Assembly (NCBI GenBank): GCA_029747015.1
Contig: JAKOGI010000120.1
Coordinates: 248,001-312,000 of the forward strand
Direction of reading: 5' to 3'
DNA: 64,000 nucleotides
Source: Carnegiea gigantea
Lineage: Eukaryota > Streptophyta > Magnoliopsida > Caryophyllales > Cactaceae
The notes below the pieces were generated by a model. That model saw only the letters and a program-made list of their open reading frames with translations, did not search any database and was not told the origin of the DNA. The position numbers and the translations under genes were made by a program. Position 1 is the stretch's first letter. Every line of letters begins with the position of its first letter. Positions 9,891 through 21,684 of the stretch are shown piece after piece.

Positions 9891-12340
9891 TTGGATGAGT
9901 TATAAATGATCAGTTTACACTGAAGAAGAAGATGTACAAAAGCATGCAATCACTTTTTTTTGTTATAGGGTCTATCTTTGAGATATATGCCTTCTAAAAG
10001 ATGATGAAATTTTCAACAAGATGTTTGAATTATTTTGCCAGAATCATCATTATTGTAATAGTTTAACTCAAGCATCCAATGTAGTGATTTGACTAGAAAA
10101 TCTAGACACAAATTTACGCACATAGCTCATAAAATTACACTGTATAATATAAAATTCAATGTATAAAAAGTAATTGTGAAACCGATCATGCCTTCATTCC
10201 ACAAACAATAATCCTCTAAGCTAGCCGTGAAAAATATCATGATTGATATATGGTTGACATCTTTATACCACCAGACTTTGCTACAAAGAGGATCCATAAA
10301 ATTATGCTGATAAATTATATTCTGTACCAATTTATGTGAATGAAGGGAAATTCAATGTGTAAAATGTTTTTTGTTTTTTGTCTTTTTGGTTTGTTTTTGG
10401 GGGGGGGGGAGGGGTTGATGACTAATTAAGAGGGCATCACCAGATTCTTCAAAGCTGCACCACTAAATTGGATTCTAGTATATGCATCTTGAAATTTGAC
10501 CATTTGAACGGAACTTGTTGGTTCAAAAATTCAAAATCTGTAGGCTAAAAATTAAAGGAACATATTTGCTTTTGTCAAGGATGGATAACAGATTACAAAA
10601 CAAAAAAGAGGTATCGGAGATGAGGATGTAAGGAGACAGGCCAAGAACTTTCTTTGCCATTTGTCACTTTAATCGCGTGATAGATTGACTTGTTAATGTA
10701 AAACTTAGGTTGAAAACTTTATATTTTTTGATAACTCTATTAAATGGATGACAAAAAGTCTCATCACGTATTCGAGTTACACTACTCACAGACTATGAGA
10801 GGTTTTACCTAACAAATTTTTGTCTCTCCCTCGTATATATATTATGGCTCTTATTCGATAAACTATTAACTAGTATCTAAGTTAGTAATCATGAAAAATG
10901 TTATTTGATTTGACATATTTTATCATTAATATAAGCAACAATATATATTTGTAACGATTAAATACTATCAAAATTAGACAATTCTAATCAACTAAAAAAA
11001 CAACCTTTAATTTCGACTCAAACCCATATAAAGTGATGCTAAATTCAGTTTTTTCCCTAGTACTAGCACTATACCACGTTGAATATGAAGTGGCCATCGA
11101 AGGTGCATGGAGCATTATCTAACGTACATTTGACCATGCATGACCTTGATGGGTCAAAAAACTTGACATGCTCTGAGCTTCTGAGCAAAAACAGGAAGGG
11201 GCAAAGAGGGCAAATCAGGTTTCAAAATTTGGGATCCCCATAAATTCCTCCTTTTTCTGTTCGTATTTTTTAAAAAATAAAATTCTGATAAATAATAATT
11301 ATGACAAATTTGCTTTTTCAGGTTTGAACAGGGCAATGACCAATGGCGAATGGCCAATGCTCTGTCCATGCTCTGTATATTGTGTTTGCATGCAAATACC
11401 GTGACATTGACCAGCCTTGCCTTTGTGTTGTGCACAACTCACAACTGCAACTGACAATGCTGATTGCAATCCTCTCCTTCCCTCACTATAATAATATAAT
11501 ATATAATATAATAAAAATAAAAACAAACATTTAGCTTGGACTTGGACCCCACTTGCATACCATCCCTCAAATTTTGCTTTTTCTATTACAAGCTGAAGTG
11601 CGGGCATAAAAATTGGACATATGATGCCTTGATCATATTTGGTCAATAGCTTTTTCAATACTTTTTCATGGAAATGGCACTCTTGTTTTTGGGAGATTTT
11701 AGTCAAATAGCTTTAGTGTTTGGTTCATTGGTCTCTCAAATTCCTTCACAAGGCTCCTTTTACACAAAAAAAAAGGTTAATTTGAGTAGCTTTGTTATTA
11801 GTTTTTTAGAAATTAATTTTTTAAGAAAAAAGAGTTAATTTTATCAAACATATTTTATAAAAATGGCTAATACAAACCACTTGATAAAATTAGTGAACAA
11901 TTAATACAGGAATGTAACAACTGATTTTCAGACATGACCTTAATATTGGGGTGTTCTTTAATTTGAAAATAATTGTTAGTTGAGTATATTACCAATTAGT
12001 TTTAAGTCATTTACTATTTACCTTAGTTACTTATGTTTGTTTGTATCAATTTTTTATCGGGAAAAAATTGGTAAAATTGGCTTCCTTTTAACAAAAATCT
12101 TTCTTAAAAATTAAATTGTAATTTTAAAAGTTCGTGGTTTGAGCATTTTGAAAATTATTTTTTAACCCTATAAAGTGAATTCCAAAAAGTTTATTCATAT
12201 AAATAACACGTTTAGTTATTTGATCAGACTTGCACCACACGTCTAATTTGACTTCTTAAAAAAAAAAATTCCCTAAAAGTTTTTCACAAAGCTTGTTATC
12301 AATCACCTCCATTAATGAAATATTGGTTGGTTTACTTTTA
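9891..12340. other. Long AT-rich spacer, nothing recognised
   Basis: About 2.4 kb without a supportable gene or a clear repeat end. A G-rich tract lies at 10399-10413. Reading frames near 11150-11700 on both strands overlap each other, have no family resemblance and look like chance frames. Confidence 0.55.
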
Positions 12341-12643
12341 TCTCTTGTTTGGATTGAGAAAAAAATACAAGAATTTTGGATAAAAAATTTAAATATTGAT
12401 GAACTACTTGAATTATATTGATGTTATCTAAGTAATGTGAAGTTGGAGGAGGTTGAAAATTTTTCTCAAGCTTTCCTCACAATTTTATAAGGAAAATTTT
12501 ATCATTTGTTTCTAAAAATTTTTCTACTAACTTTCCTCCATATTTTTTTCTTTGTGATTTTTTCTAAACCAAACATAAGAAAAAAAAGTAACTTTGCTAA
12601 ATTTTTTTCTTTCCATTAAATTTTTCAAAGTCCAAACGGAGCC
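12341..12643. mobile_element. Candidate PIF/Harbinger-like MITE (303 bp)
   Basis: Ends CTTGTTTGGATTGAGAAAAA (left) and, inverted, GGCTCCGTTTGGACTTTGAA (right) are related. The flanks are TTA on both sides (12338-12340 and 12644-12646). The interior is AT-rich and non-coding. The 3-bp TTA target fits PIF/Harbinger, but the terminal match is imperfect. Confidence 0.5.
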
Positions 12644-12981
12644 TTATAGTTTTTAAGTGTCACTGGTTGTTGTATGATTTTAATTTTCAATGATATTGAC
12701 CTTAATTATCTTTCTATATAAATTGAAGATTAATTGAATTACATATTTTTATAGGTAGCAATAAGTTATCACACTTCTTAAATTATAACCTTATTAATGA
12801 TTTAAATTACGAATTATTTGCATGAGATCATTTTTTATTGTTTGAATTCTTTATCTAAAACACAGTGAAGCATGCAATTCCAATTGTAAAATGGCAAGGT
12901 TGCTCAATCAAAGGCGAAAACTACAAAAAGGATGTGACTTATTTAAAAACATGGTGATTTGATGCCTCCGAAAGTATCTAA

Positions 12982-13352
12982 GAGCATGAGCAATGGTGAG
13001 CTAAATTTTTGGCTCACCGGTAGGGGCTTACCACTGTCACATCAATTCTCTCTCCAATTTTTTGCCTCACAAGTCTCACCCTCTCCAATGGTTGACTCAT
13101 TTCTTTGGCTCACTAAATAAAATAATACACATAGACCTACACATCAACACACAATAACCTTTTTAAAATCTAAAAAAAACAAAACACCAATAAAACTTAA
13201 AAAAAAAAAAAAGAAAAATGGTGGGGGAAGGCCCGTGGCCCGCAACCACCCCACGAGTTGAACTTCTCAAGGCAACCAGTGTAACAACACGGGATGAATT
13301 TCAGCTTGCCACCTCCAATTTTTGGCCCGCGGGCCCTTCACTGCAATTGCTC
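12982..13352. mobile_element. Tourist-like MITE (371 bp), 3' of the MYB gene
   Basis: The left end GAGCATGAGCAATGG and the inverted right end GAGCAATTGCAGTG are flanked by TAA on both sides (12979-12981 and 13353-13355). The GAGCA terminus and 3-bp TAA TSD are those of PIF/Harbinger MITEs. It carries a GC-rich inner inverted stretch around GGCCCGCGGGCC. Length matches similar elements at 33456 and 51750. It lies about 215 bp past the MYB stop codon and might affect 3' end formation. Confidence 0.75.
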
Positions 13353-13567
13353 TAACAACATGACAGAAAAAGATTGGTTTCATATATATGTCCATATCAT
13401 ATAATATATGGTTTTTTTAACTTCAATTTGATTCACATGCATCACATCGTCCCCATGCTATCAACAATAAGTGCGACCAAGGGGGCACTAAAAGCTAGTA
13501 AGTAAATATGAACAAACCAACATTGAAGATTTGGAGGCCTAATTTTATGATGCGCCTTATATTTATC

Positions 13568-15706
13568 CTAATAATTTGCCACACCTTGACCAAGTCCTTG
13601 AGGCTTAATATCCTCCTGATCATCGTAACCACAAGTAGGATTCATCATCACTTCTTGAACCAACCCAAACCCTAACTCGGATAAAAAGGGGTCATCTTCT
13701 AGACTGGACTCGTATGCACCCATTGGTGTGCTAGTGATGCTCACGACTTCCTTTTGAGGAGGGTAGGCACTCCCAGTTGCAGCGAGAGCAGAACTAGATT
13801 GAGAAATCATGCGAGTTTGAGGAAAGAGTGATTGATCAAATGAGTATTGAGAAGCAGAACTCGAATTCAGGGTCGAATTATGGTTGTAATGAGGAGGATC
13901 CAGACTAGCAAATGGGTAGTAACTTGGCAATGAAGAAGACATGGGGGCATTGCTTGTGCATGGAGCAAGTAAGTCTGAGAAGCTAGGGATTGTGACATAA
14001 AATTGATGATGATTAGCACTATAATTATGACTATTGTCAAGATAGCTAGGTGAAGGAGAGGGTGAAGGTGTAGAGGTGGAGGAGGAATTAGGGGCTTGAA
14101 AAAGAGGATTAATGATGTTGTTAGTGAAAGTGACATTCTTAATTTTGGGGGTGGTGGAAGGATTAAATTTGCTATCACTTGTTATTCCTTCACCACCACC
14201 TCCTCCTCCAAAAAGCTTCTTCTTGAGTTTAGTGTTCCAATGATTCTTCACATCATTGTCTGTCCTTCCTGGTAGATTGGCAGCTATCACTGACCACCTA
14301 CCCAAAAATCACATCATTAACCCATTAATTATTTTTTCAATCCAAGAAGAAAAACACATAAATATTCATATTCATAATTAAAAATCACAATCTACAAACT
14401 ATAATAAGCAATAGGAAAGCAACAACTACAATTAGTGACTTAATTATTGATTAAATCAGACATTTTTTTAATGGAATCTTGGATTGTATAAGCTAGATAA
14501 TTCAACGTGGTGCTTTGGACAAATTACGTGACGAAAATGAAAGAAAATATAATAAATTTAAATTTGCAGGTAAAATGTGGACATAAAAGAGAGGAAAAGA
14601 GGGAACTTTCAGAGTCTCTTTCATTTCTTTCTTTCTTTTTTTAAAAAAAAACAGACAAAAAATTTGAAGTTTAAAATTGATATGACAAATTAGGATTCAT
14701 AATGAGCAACTGATATGAAAGCAACAACTGTATATAGTCTATAAATTGATTTTAAAATAATCTAGATTAATATTTTAGGTCAAGTTAAATATAATTCAAC
14801 TTGATTTCGCTAGAGTCAAACAAAGATCATATGGCAATTATACATGTGAAATGGAAAAAAAAAAAAAAAAAAAGAAAGATTCTAGAGAGAGACAGGGAAA
14901 GGAGCTTGCCGGCTGCCCATTTTGGAGTAGAGAGAGATGATGGTGTTATCTTCTTCTTCAGTGAAGGCTCCATGTTTGATGTCTGGCCTCAGATAATTCA
15001 ACCATCTTAATCTGCAACTCTTTCCACACCTTTTTAGACCTGTCAAAAACATGAACAACACAGAAAAATCAGATGAAATTAATTGCAGAAATAAGGTTTA
15101 CTAGAAAAGTAAAAGAATTAGCAATGGAACAGGAAAAAAATTGAGTCTAAGAATGTATTAAACAGGGGTCAGAAAATCAGAAATACCCTTGAATTTGGAG
15201 AATAACCCTTGAATTTGGAGAATAACCCAGATGGTAATGAAGTCACCCCCCCCCCCCCAAAAAAAATGTGAGTAGACTTTGGAGGACAAAAACAAGCGAG
15301 TTTGCAACTGGGTTTGCGTCAATTTGCTCCAAAGATGAAGAAAAAACAGACATTCAGGTTGAAAAATATGATTCAGACTAGAAAAAGTGGTGAATTGGTA
15401 ACTGGGTATGCATCAATTTGGTCAAAAAGAGAGCCAAAAACAGAGAGGAACCCAGTGAAACTATGAACTGGGTATGAAATACGACAGTAACTCTCAGAAA
15501 TCAAAAGATGAATGTGGGTAAGGTAAGGTAGAATTTAGAGGAGGAAAGTAGAGAGAGAGAAAGAGAGTACCAGCACGTTGAGGAAGAGAGATCCAATTAC
15601 CACCAGTGCCATGTTTCTGAAGGTAACTTTTAAGAGTGGCATCTTCTTCAGGGGACCATGGCCCTCTTTTCACATTAGCTTTATCACAACAAGGTGCTCT
15701 TCCCAT
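13568..15706 (-). CDS. R2R3-MYB transcription factor, subgroup-14-like
   Basis: Three exons: 15706-15571 (136 nt), 15039-14910 (130 nt) and 14297-13568 (730 nt), giving 331 residues. The start [17 protein letters not shown] and the 136/130-nt exon sizes are classic for plant R2R3-MYBs. R2 spans about residues 14-63 (W17, W38, W58). R3 spans 67-116 (F71 replacing the first Trp, W90, W109). These are the DNA-contact helices of a nuclear transcription factor. A Gly6 run follows at 119-124. The tail is Ser/Pro/Asn-rich, with an acidic end ([15 protein letters not shown]) that could activate transcription. N-terminus, GTGGNW and length fit the RAX/MYB36/MYB87 group, known for axillary-meristem or root-endodermis roles. 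Closer assignment is inference. All frames are open and intact. Intron 2 uses a GC donor. Confidence 0.95.
14298..14909 (-). other. MYB intron 2 with GC-AG splice sites
   Basis: 612 nt. Exon 2 ends AGCCG and the intron begins GCAAGC; the acceptor is TTTTGGGTAG|GTGG. Only this joint completes Arg89 (CG|G) and gives the invariant GSRWSVIA of R3. No GT donor nearby preserves both frame and sequence. GCAAG is the typical start of the rare GC-AG class spliced by the U2 machinery. Confidence 0.88.
15040..15570 (-). other. MYB intron 1 (GT-AG)
   Basis: 531 nt. The donor is GCTG|GTACTC and the acceptor TTTGACAG|GTCTAA, splitting Gly46 after its first base. It holds a C13A8 homopolymer pair at 15246-15266 and a short direct repeat of TTGAATTTGGAGAATAACCC near 15190-15230. 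No coding. Confidence 0.9.
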
Positions 15707-16897
15707 CGCCACCAACCAAAATACCAAATCAATCAAATCAAAACCAAACAAACAAAAACAACAACAAAAACAAACCCCAGATATGAAAAACAGAGAGAAC
15801 AACAGAGGGTTTTTGAAACCAGAAGTTGGTGCAAATACAATCCGGTTCTACAGGGAGATGGAGGAAAAGACAGAGAAATAGCAGAGGAAAAAAGAGACTG
15901 AGTGTTCCAATAATGTGAGTTGTAGAGAGCTGAGAGCATTGGCCAAGACACACAGGGAAATGGGCCTTGTTTGGAAGTGGGGGTTATAAAGTAATACTAA
16001 GTTACTAACCCCTTGTCTTTGTCTGACTTTCTGTTTAATTTTCAATTTCTTTATTTTTGCCCTTCTTATTTAATAATTAATTTGTCTCTGCGTCAATATT
16101 ATGTTTCTTTTTAAAATTTACTTGGTCTGATAGAAGCAGCAATTGTATCATAGACCCAACTCATTAAGTGCAAGATTAAGCAGCAATCGGTCTGATAGAA
16201 GCTTCGGCTGTGTTGAAGACTTGAAGTTGAGTTGAGCTCATTTTTTGAATCATTTCAGTTTAGATAAATAAGATTAGATTAATGAGCTAGAGTTAGCTGA
16301 TATTAGAATTTTGATAAGGATGTCAATTAAATCAATTGATAATATTCTATAAATATATGTCAATCTTGCATTTCTGTATAACAAAAGAAAAGAAGAAAAT
16401 TATTTTGAAATTATAATTTGCCCAATAATTTCAACCACAAACACAAAAAAAGATGAAATAATTTTTAGTTAATTCCATAATGCTTTAGCACTGCCATTTG
16501 ACACGGGATTTTTTTTTTTTGGGGGGGGGGGGGGGGAGAATAGTTCAAGAGACAGGTAGACTACGTTAGGGACACATATTTCTCATGTCATAGCCAACTT
16601 CACCAATGCAAAGGAAAATAGCAAAGGGGGGAGGGGGAAGCAAGAGGAGTTTCGCCAGTAAAAAAACTTTTAAAATGAGAATTAGAGTGGAAATAAATTT
16701 ATGATATCTAGATTAGAGCTCGACGAAAACAGATGAAAAGAGAATTACAGCAGAGAGGGAATGGGGGAGAGAGCTTAATGAAATGTCAACAACAAGAGAG
16801 CGTATAAAGAATGTACTGGCAGTTTTGCATATAACAGGCATGTGCCATATAATATACGGTCATCCAAGTACTAGTAGGCAAAATTCAAGTTCCTTGA
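15707..16897. other. MYB leader/promoter region and spacer
   Basis: The 5' flank of the MYB gene. The first ~250 nt are probably leader, then AT-rich promoter sequence. A T12G16 homopolymer pair lies at 16509-16536. No second gene is seen; apparent frames at 15578-16045 on both strands overlap the leader and lack homology. Confidence 0.5.
15984..15990 (-). promoter_or_regulatory. Possible TATA box of the MYB gene
   Basis: TTTATAA on the minus strand, about 280 nt upstream of the ATG and followed by a pyrimidine-rich stretch. A start site 25-35 nt downstream would give a leader of roughly 250 nt. Position and composition only. Confidence 0.3.
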
Positions 16898-17122
16898 AAG
16901 ATCGTCACGATTATTGAAGATACTCGTATATGGTTAAATTGGGACACCCATTTCCAAATCAAACACATCCATCGAGAAACAAATATGACGGCTGACTGGC
17001 TTTCTAAATCCGGTCACTCTATCACGAATTCGTTTTTTTTGGATGTATGCTTCTCCCTAGCGTTTGGTGCTATTCTGGCAGCGGATGTAATTGGACGAAC
17101 TCTTGTGAGAAGAGGCGCCTAA
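16898..17122 (+). pseudogene. LINE 3' end: RNase H tail fragment
   Basis: An open plus-strand segment reads like the end of the RNase H-type domain of plant L1 LINEs: QIKHIHRETNMTADWLSKSG, then ILAADVIGRTLVRRGA and a TAA at 17120. The same tail (ADWLSK.GHSIT...VRRG) closes the LINE at 45107-51460, so both are one family. A short 3' UTR and a (TA)n tract follow. It is strongly 5'-truncated. Confidence 0.8.
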
Positions 17123-17151
17123 CATTTGTTGTACTTCATCTTTACCATTGT

Positions 17152-17159
<8 letters not shown>

Positions 17160-17199
<40 letters not shown>
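17160..17199. repeat. (TA)n microsatellite
   Basis: About 20 AT dinucleotides directly after the LINE 3' end. It may be the element's simple-repeat tail, expanded. Confidence 0.95.
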
Positions 17200-17202
<3 letters not shown>

Positions 17203-17492
17203 ATGCTACCCAGAAATCGTTCTATCATTATTATTGCCTTAGATTCCTTTTATAGGCAAGAACCTCATTTTTTTCTCGCCTATGCTATGAAGAAGATTTT
17301 GGAATCGGCCTTTGTCAATCCTAGGGAAGGTCACTCAGTTAAGTTTGTCCTCATATGAGCTATTTAATTCATATATTACCCAACACATATTCATTCAGTT
17401 TTTGGTTGAAATTCAAATCAGAGTTAAAATTGCATCATTTTTGTTTGGAGAAAAAGGGTAAATACAAAGAATTTTAGGCAACCCTTCTTATA
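17200..17492. other. Unassigned spacer
   Basis: AT-rich; nothing recognised. Confidence 0.5.
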
Positions 17493-18045
17493 AGAGTTTT
17501 ACATACGTTGTCTTTTACTAAGATAGTAGAAAAAGCAGAAGACCCTCTCGACTCCCATAAAATTGGTTGGCTGGAAGCGTGACCCATTCAGGCCATTCAA
17601 TTTGCTGCACCATTTGCTCTAGACTCCCATAAAATTGGTTGGCTGGAAGCATGACCCATTCAGGCCATCCAATTTGTTGCACCATTTGCTTCGCGACAAA
17701 TATATGAATGGCTGTAGCATTTGTCTTCTCAATGAAGCTTCTAGTATCCTTGATGAGATGGTGGGAAGTAGAGAAAGAAGACCCATCCGGGCCACAAGAG
17801 TTTTACCTAAGTTGTGTTCTGCTAAGATAGTAGAGAAAGAAGAAGACCCACTAGACTCGCATAAAATTGGTTGATGGGAAGTGTGACCCATTCGGACCAT
17901 CCAATCTGCTGCACCATTTGCTTTGCGATAAATATGATGAATGACCATAGCATTTGTCTTCACCCTGAAGATTCTTGTATCCTTGATCAGGTGGTGTATT
18001 TGCCATGGAGGATGAATATGGCCATTCACTGCATCAATCACAATT
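17493..18045 (-). pseudogene. LINE RNase H tail, tandemly duplicated
   Basis: The minus strand reads as the end of a LINE RNase H domain: AVNGHIHPPWQIHHLIKDTR, then HHIYRKANGAADWMVRMGH. The segment is repeated. One unit runs about 17493-17770 and a second about 17799-18045, both starting AGAGTTTTAC and containing CATAAAATTGGTTG(G/A). Inside the first, a 76-bp block is duplicated again (17550 and 17626). The stretch therefore holds three imperfect copies of the IYR.KANGAADW region. It differs from the LINE tails at 17.1 and 45.1 kb. Confidence 0.75.
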
Positions 18046-20079
18046 TTACTGTCCCCATTAATTTCAGTAAGTTTGTATCCTGCTTTGATTGCTTCAATTC
18101 ACACAATCCCCATCTTACAATTGCATCATACTGTTTTTAGGGTGTTTCCCCTTATTTCATTTGAACTTTTCTTATATAATATAAGACTTTAAGCTATATC
18201 TATTAATTTTCAAAAATAATTATTTTATATTCTTACATTGTTATTGGAAAAAAAAATTTAAATTTAAATTTTTTTTCCTTTTTTTTTGTTGTTGGGGGGA
18301 AGGATAATAGAGGCTTGGTTTTGATGCTAGTGGAGTTCTCATTTAATATTAACTAGTAAATAAAACTTATGCTTGTTGGGGCAATTTTGACCATACTTAT
18401 CAAAATAGTTGACTAAAGAACTACACCGCAAAATGTGAAAGAATAAAATTCATTGCTTTTAATATTTTTCTTTTGATGATATGCACATAGTCTTACTTAG
18501 ACATTCATGTCAAAAGCATAGTAGGCAGGCATCATATAAAATACAAGAGCATAGCATAATAGACTCAAACATATAAGGTGGCATGAGAATTACGTCGTTG
18601 AAGTTGAGGTTTCATTTGATGGACCAACATTAAAAAGCAGAAGGTGAACAAGGGTGATGAACAAGTCCTAAGTCAAAGTATATTTTTTTTACCTTAATTA
18701 ACCTGAAGTCTATGAGTAAGATAATTCAAAATTATCCATTGTCAGCAATCATGGTCAGTTATTAATTATTAGATTAGAGAATTATCGGATACAATAACAA
18801 ACTTATTTCCAGGTAAATTTAGGTAAGTGAGAAAGAGAATCTGAACTAGTAAATGGTTACGTTCTGGCTCCCAAGAAGTGATAACGTGTCCTCCCTTGCA
18901 CGAGCTGCCCGGAAGGTCAATCCCAGGTTTGATCCAAGGAAGGTCCCCTCTGATGTACAAGTAAGTAAAGGAAGGAGAATGTGAAAAATAAGAAAGTAGA
19001 GGTAGAGAGAATTTCACTGATTTAGAAAAAAGATACTAAGTATCACGTCATAAACAGTAAGAGTTACTTGCCATAGCTATGATAAATGGGGTATTTATGA
19101 CTCGAGCGGTGGTGCCTGAGGACAAAATAATAATTTCCTATTTTAAGGTAAAATGACCAATTTGCCCCTGCCTCTTCTTGATTTTCTCGAGCTACCCAAT
19201 CTTTGCCCATCCTTAACTTTCCTTGCTAGGATTGCTGACATGTATCACCGTTCAATTGGTGAGTTCCAAAAACAATGCATATTAAAAAAAGATATTTAAT
19301 AAGCTAACTTTATCACCCCCCAAAAAAAAGACTTATACATAGGCGACTTTGTAAGTGAAATTGCACATCATTTGTGGTTTTTATGTATTTATGAATACTT
19401 ATAATCAAATATGTCAAATTCAATGACTTTTTTAGTCATTTAATGCATGTTATCTCAATTTAAACCAATTTAAGACAATAGTTTCATGAAAATTTGGATT
19501 TAAGATAAAATTTTACTTTATTTAAGAAAAACAAGTATCATAACAGAACAATATTAACTTATTTACCATAAAATATTATTATAAAATATTAGAGGTAGCA
19601 AATAGGATAATGCACGCCTTCGACTCCGTAATTGGCTTGCTTGACCTTTTGATGTGACCATAATTTTATCTATCTATTTTAAAATTGTTTGTTATTGAAT
19701 TGTTGTATAATATGCATGGAAAGCAACATGTATAATTAATTCATTAAACTACTGTATAATTGTTAGTAAACAATGGTACCACCTACAATTAATTATTGAT
19801 GTATTAAGAAACAATATATTGGTGGTATAGTCATGTACACCTTGTTGGAATGCTCAGCAAGCTCACTTATATCATTATATGAACTTGTCCTTTTGATTTA
19901 TTTTTCTTTTCATTTTTTTCAGTAATTATTGGATTTTTTTGGGGGGTGTTAGAGCAACTGTATGGGGCTTATTATATTTTGGGTGCATAGTGAAGCACAA
20001 ATATTGATACTGGGTGGATTTGATGTATGATTCTTCACGTAATGAAAGCGCAATTTTTTTCCTCTTCTTCTTATGGTGA
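18046..20079. other. Spacer, no supported gene
   Basis: About 2 kb, mostly AT-rich. A slightly GC-richer patch at 18830-19110 resembles retroelement non-coding DNA, but I cannot define ends. C7A8 lies near 19315. The LINE that follows may begin as early as about 19950. Confidence 0.5.
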
Positions 20080-20646
20080 CTATTGATGGCACTAGAAGCT
20101 GGTTTGCGTTTGTTTTATGTCGAACCTGAATTTGAGGAGGTACCTATGGTGACCATCACTGAGGAAGATATAGAGGAGGAAATAGGGTTTGGCAAAATGC
20201 TTTGGTTGGGTTCTTTGTCGGCCTTATGCCGAAGTTGGTAACCATTCCTGAGTTCATTGATAAGTGTGGGGGGGCTGTTTCTAGACCCAGATATTATGCC
20301 ACATGCCTGGTTGGTATATCTTTGGATTCAATAGCGAGGAAGATATGGAGCTCATCTTGAAAGGGGGGTCCTTGGCTTATTGGTAATCAATCTCTCATTT
20401 TCAAGCCCTGGTCATCTTCTGGTCGCTTTGATTAAGGAATCACTCATGTCCTTATTTGGGTGAACTTTTCCAATCTTGATTTGCAGTTCTAGTTACTTAG
20501 TGGTTTGAATAAATTGGCTAGTGCAATTAGGAATCCTCTGTTTCCTAACTGATGTACTGTCAAGAAGGAAAGGATTAACTATATATGCTCGTGGGCTGAT
20601 GAAGTTGATGTATCATCTACATTACCTGCTACATTAAATTACCACA
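20080..20646 (+). pseudogene. LINE ORF1 (DUF4283-type RNA-binding protein), broken
   Basis: Frame-shifted pieces match the DUF4283 region of plant LINE ORF1 proteins: WQNALVGFFVGLMPKL, EEDMELILKGG, NQSLIFKPWSSSGRFD, IWVNFSNLDLQF, LLSGLNKLASAIRNPLF, KKERINY and EVDVSSTLPATLNY. In intact elements this protein binds LINE RNA. Several frameshifts and stops are present. It ends abruptly at about 20646, where the minus-strand repeat begins. Confidence 0.75.
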
Positions 20647-21684
20647 AGTACACGGTATAGTTCTAGCTAGCCACCAGCAAATACGGGTCATATTCCACAG
20701 GGAGTTATATTTCTAAGCACCAGAGCCAATTCAAGTGTATCAATCTAGGCAAGAGAGAAGGTAAAGCGAAGAAGAACTAAACTATTGAAGCGAGCAAACA
20801 AAAAAGGACTTGAGTTGTGATAAACCTAAGACAAACTAAGTAATCAAGTCAAACGCTCACCTTCCCAAGATTATGCTAATGTTCAAAGATGATTGGTTGC
20901 ATCATTAAAGGCCACCTAAGCCCTCTCTCAATAGTCAATAGGCTAATCTAATTATTCTAACCACCAATTTTTACGGAATCAGCTTAATTAAATTATAAGA
21001 TTAACAACCTTTGACCTAACTAAGATTTAAACTATTTTCATATTCAAATGTTAGCTATCCTATCTATCCACACTAGACAATCAACCTCACCTTTCAACAA
21101 AAGTCAATTACCCTAAAACACGAATGAAAGTTCTTTCAAGCATTACATCAAACACATGATGGGCGCGAGAGAAAATCCTAAATTCTAATATAAACAGGAT
21201 GGGTGAAGGCCTAAACAAGATGAATCAGCCATCAAGAAGCTAATCACAATCCAAGCTAACAAATCTAACTATGAAATATCATAAAAAAATAATAAACCCT
21301 CAGTGCAAGTAAAATGACAAACATGAACACAACATGAACTAGCGAGGAAATTGAAGCAAGAACATAATCTAACAAACTAATAACCATGAATTAACAACAA
21401 AAACTAAATATTTAACTAAACAAAATCAAGCACAACAACTAATCGAACATAATCAAAATAAGAACAAGAACATGAAATAGGGAAAGAAAGGGAAAGGAGA
21501 ACTCATGCTTAATTGCTTGAATGAGGATCCAATCTACAAGCTTGAATCAAAATCCTTCTCTAATCTAACCTAATTACCCGAATTTATTCTCCCTTAATGG
21601 GGTTTGGGAGGGGGAGGAAGAAGCCTAAATCGCGCACCCCAAAAACCTAGTAAAACCTCCCTCCAAACCTAGAAAAACGTCATC
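20647..21684 (-). repeat. LTR-retroelement non-coding fragment, copy 2
   Basis: The inverted counterpart of 9085-9890, collinear over about 800 bp and a little longer. Its end nearest the LINE ORF1 (reverse complement ...AACTCCCTGTGGAATATGAC) is the motif common near the ends of LTR/leader regions in plant gypsy-type elements. No coding. It interrupts the LINE. Confidence 0.65.

Noticed and set aside
11154..11706. Two ~90-135-codon minus-strand frames and an opposing plus-strand frame
   Set aside because: Mutually overlapping, no motif, no splice or promoter context; not supportable as genes.
13867..14178. 103-codon frame inside MYB exon 3
   Set aside because: A shifted-frame shadow of the MYB C-terminal coding sequence.
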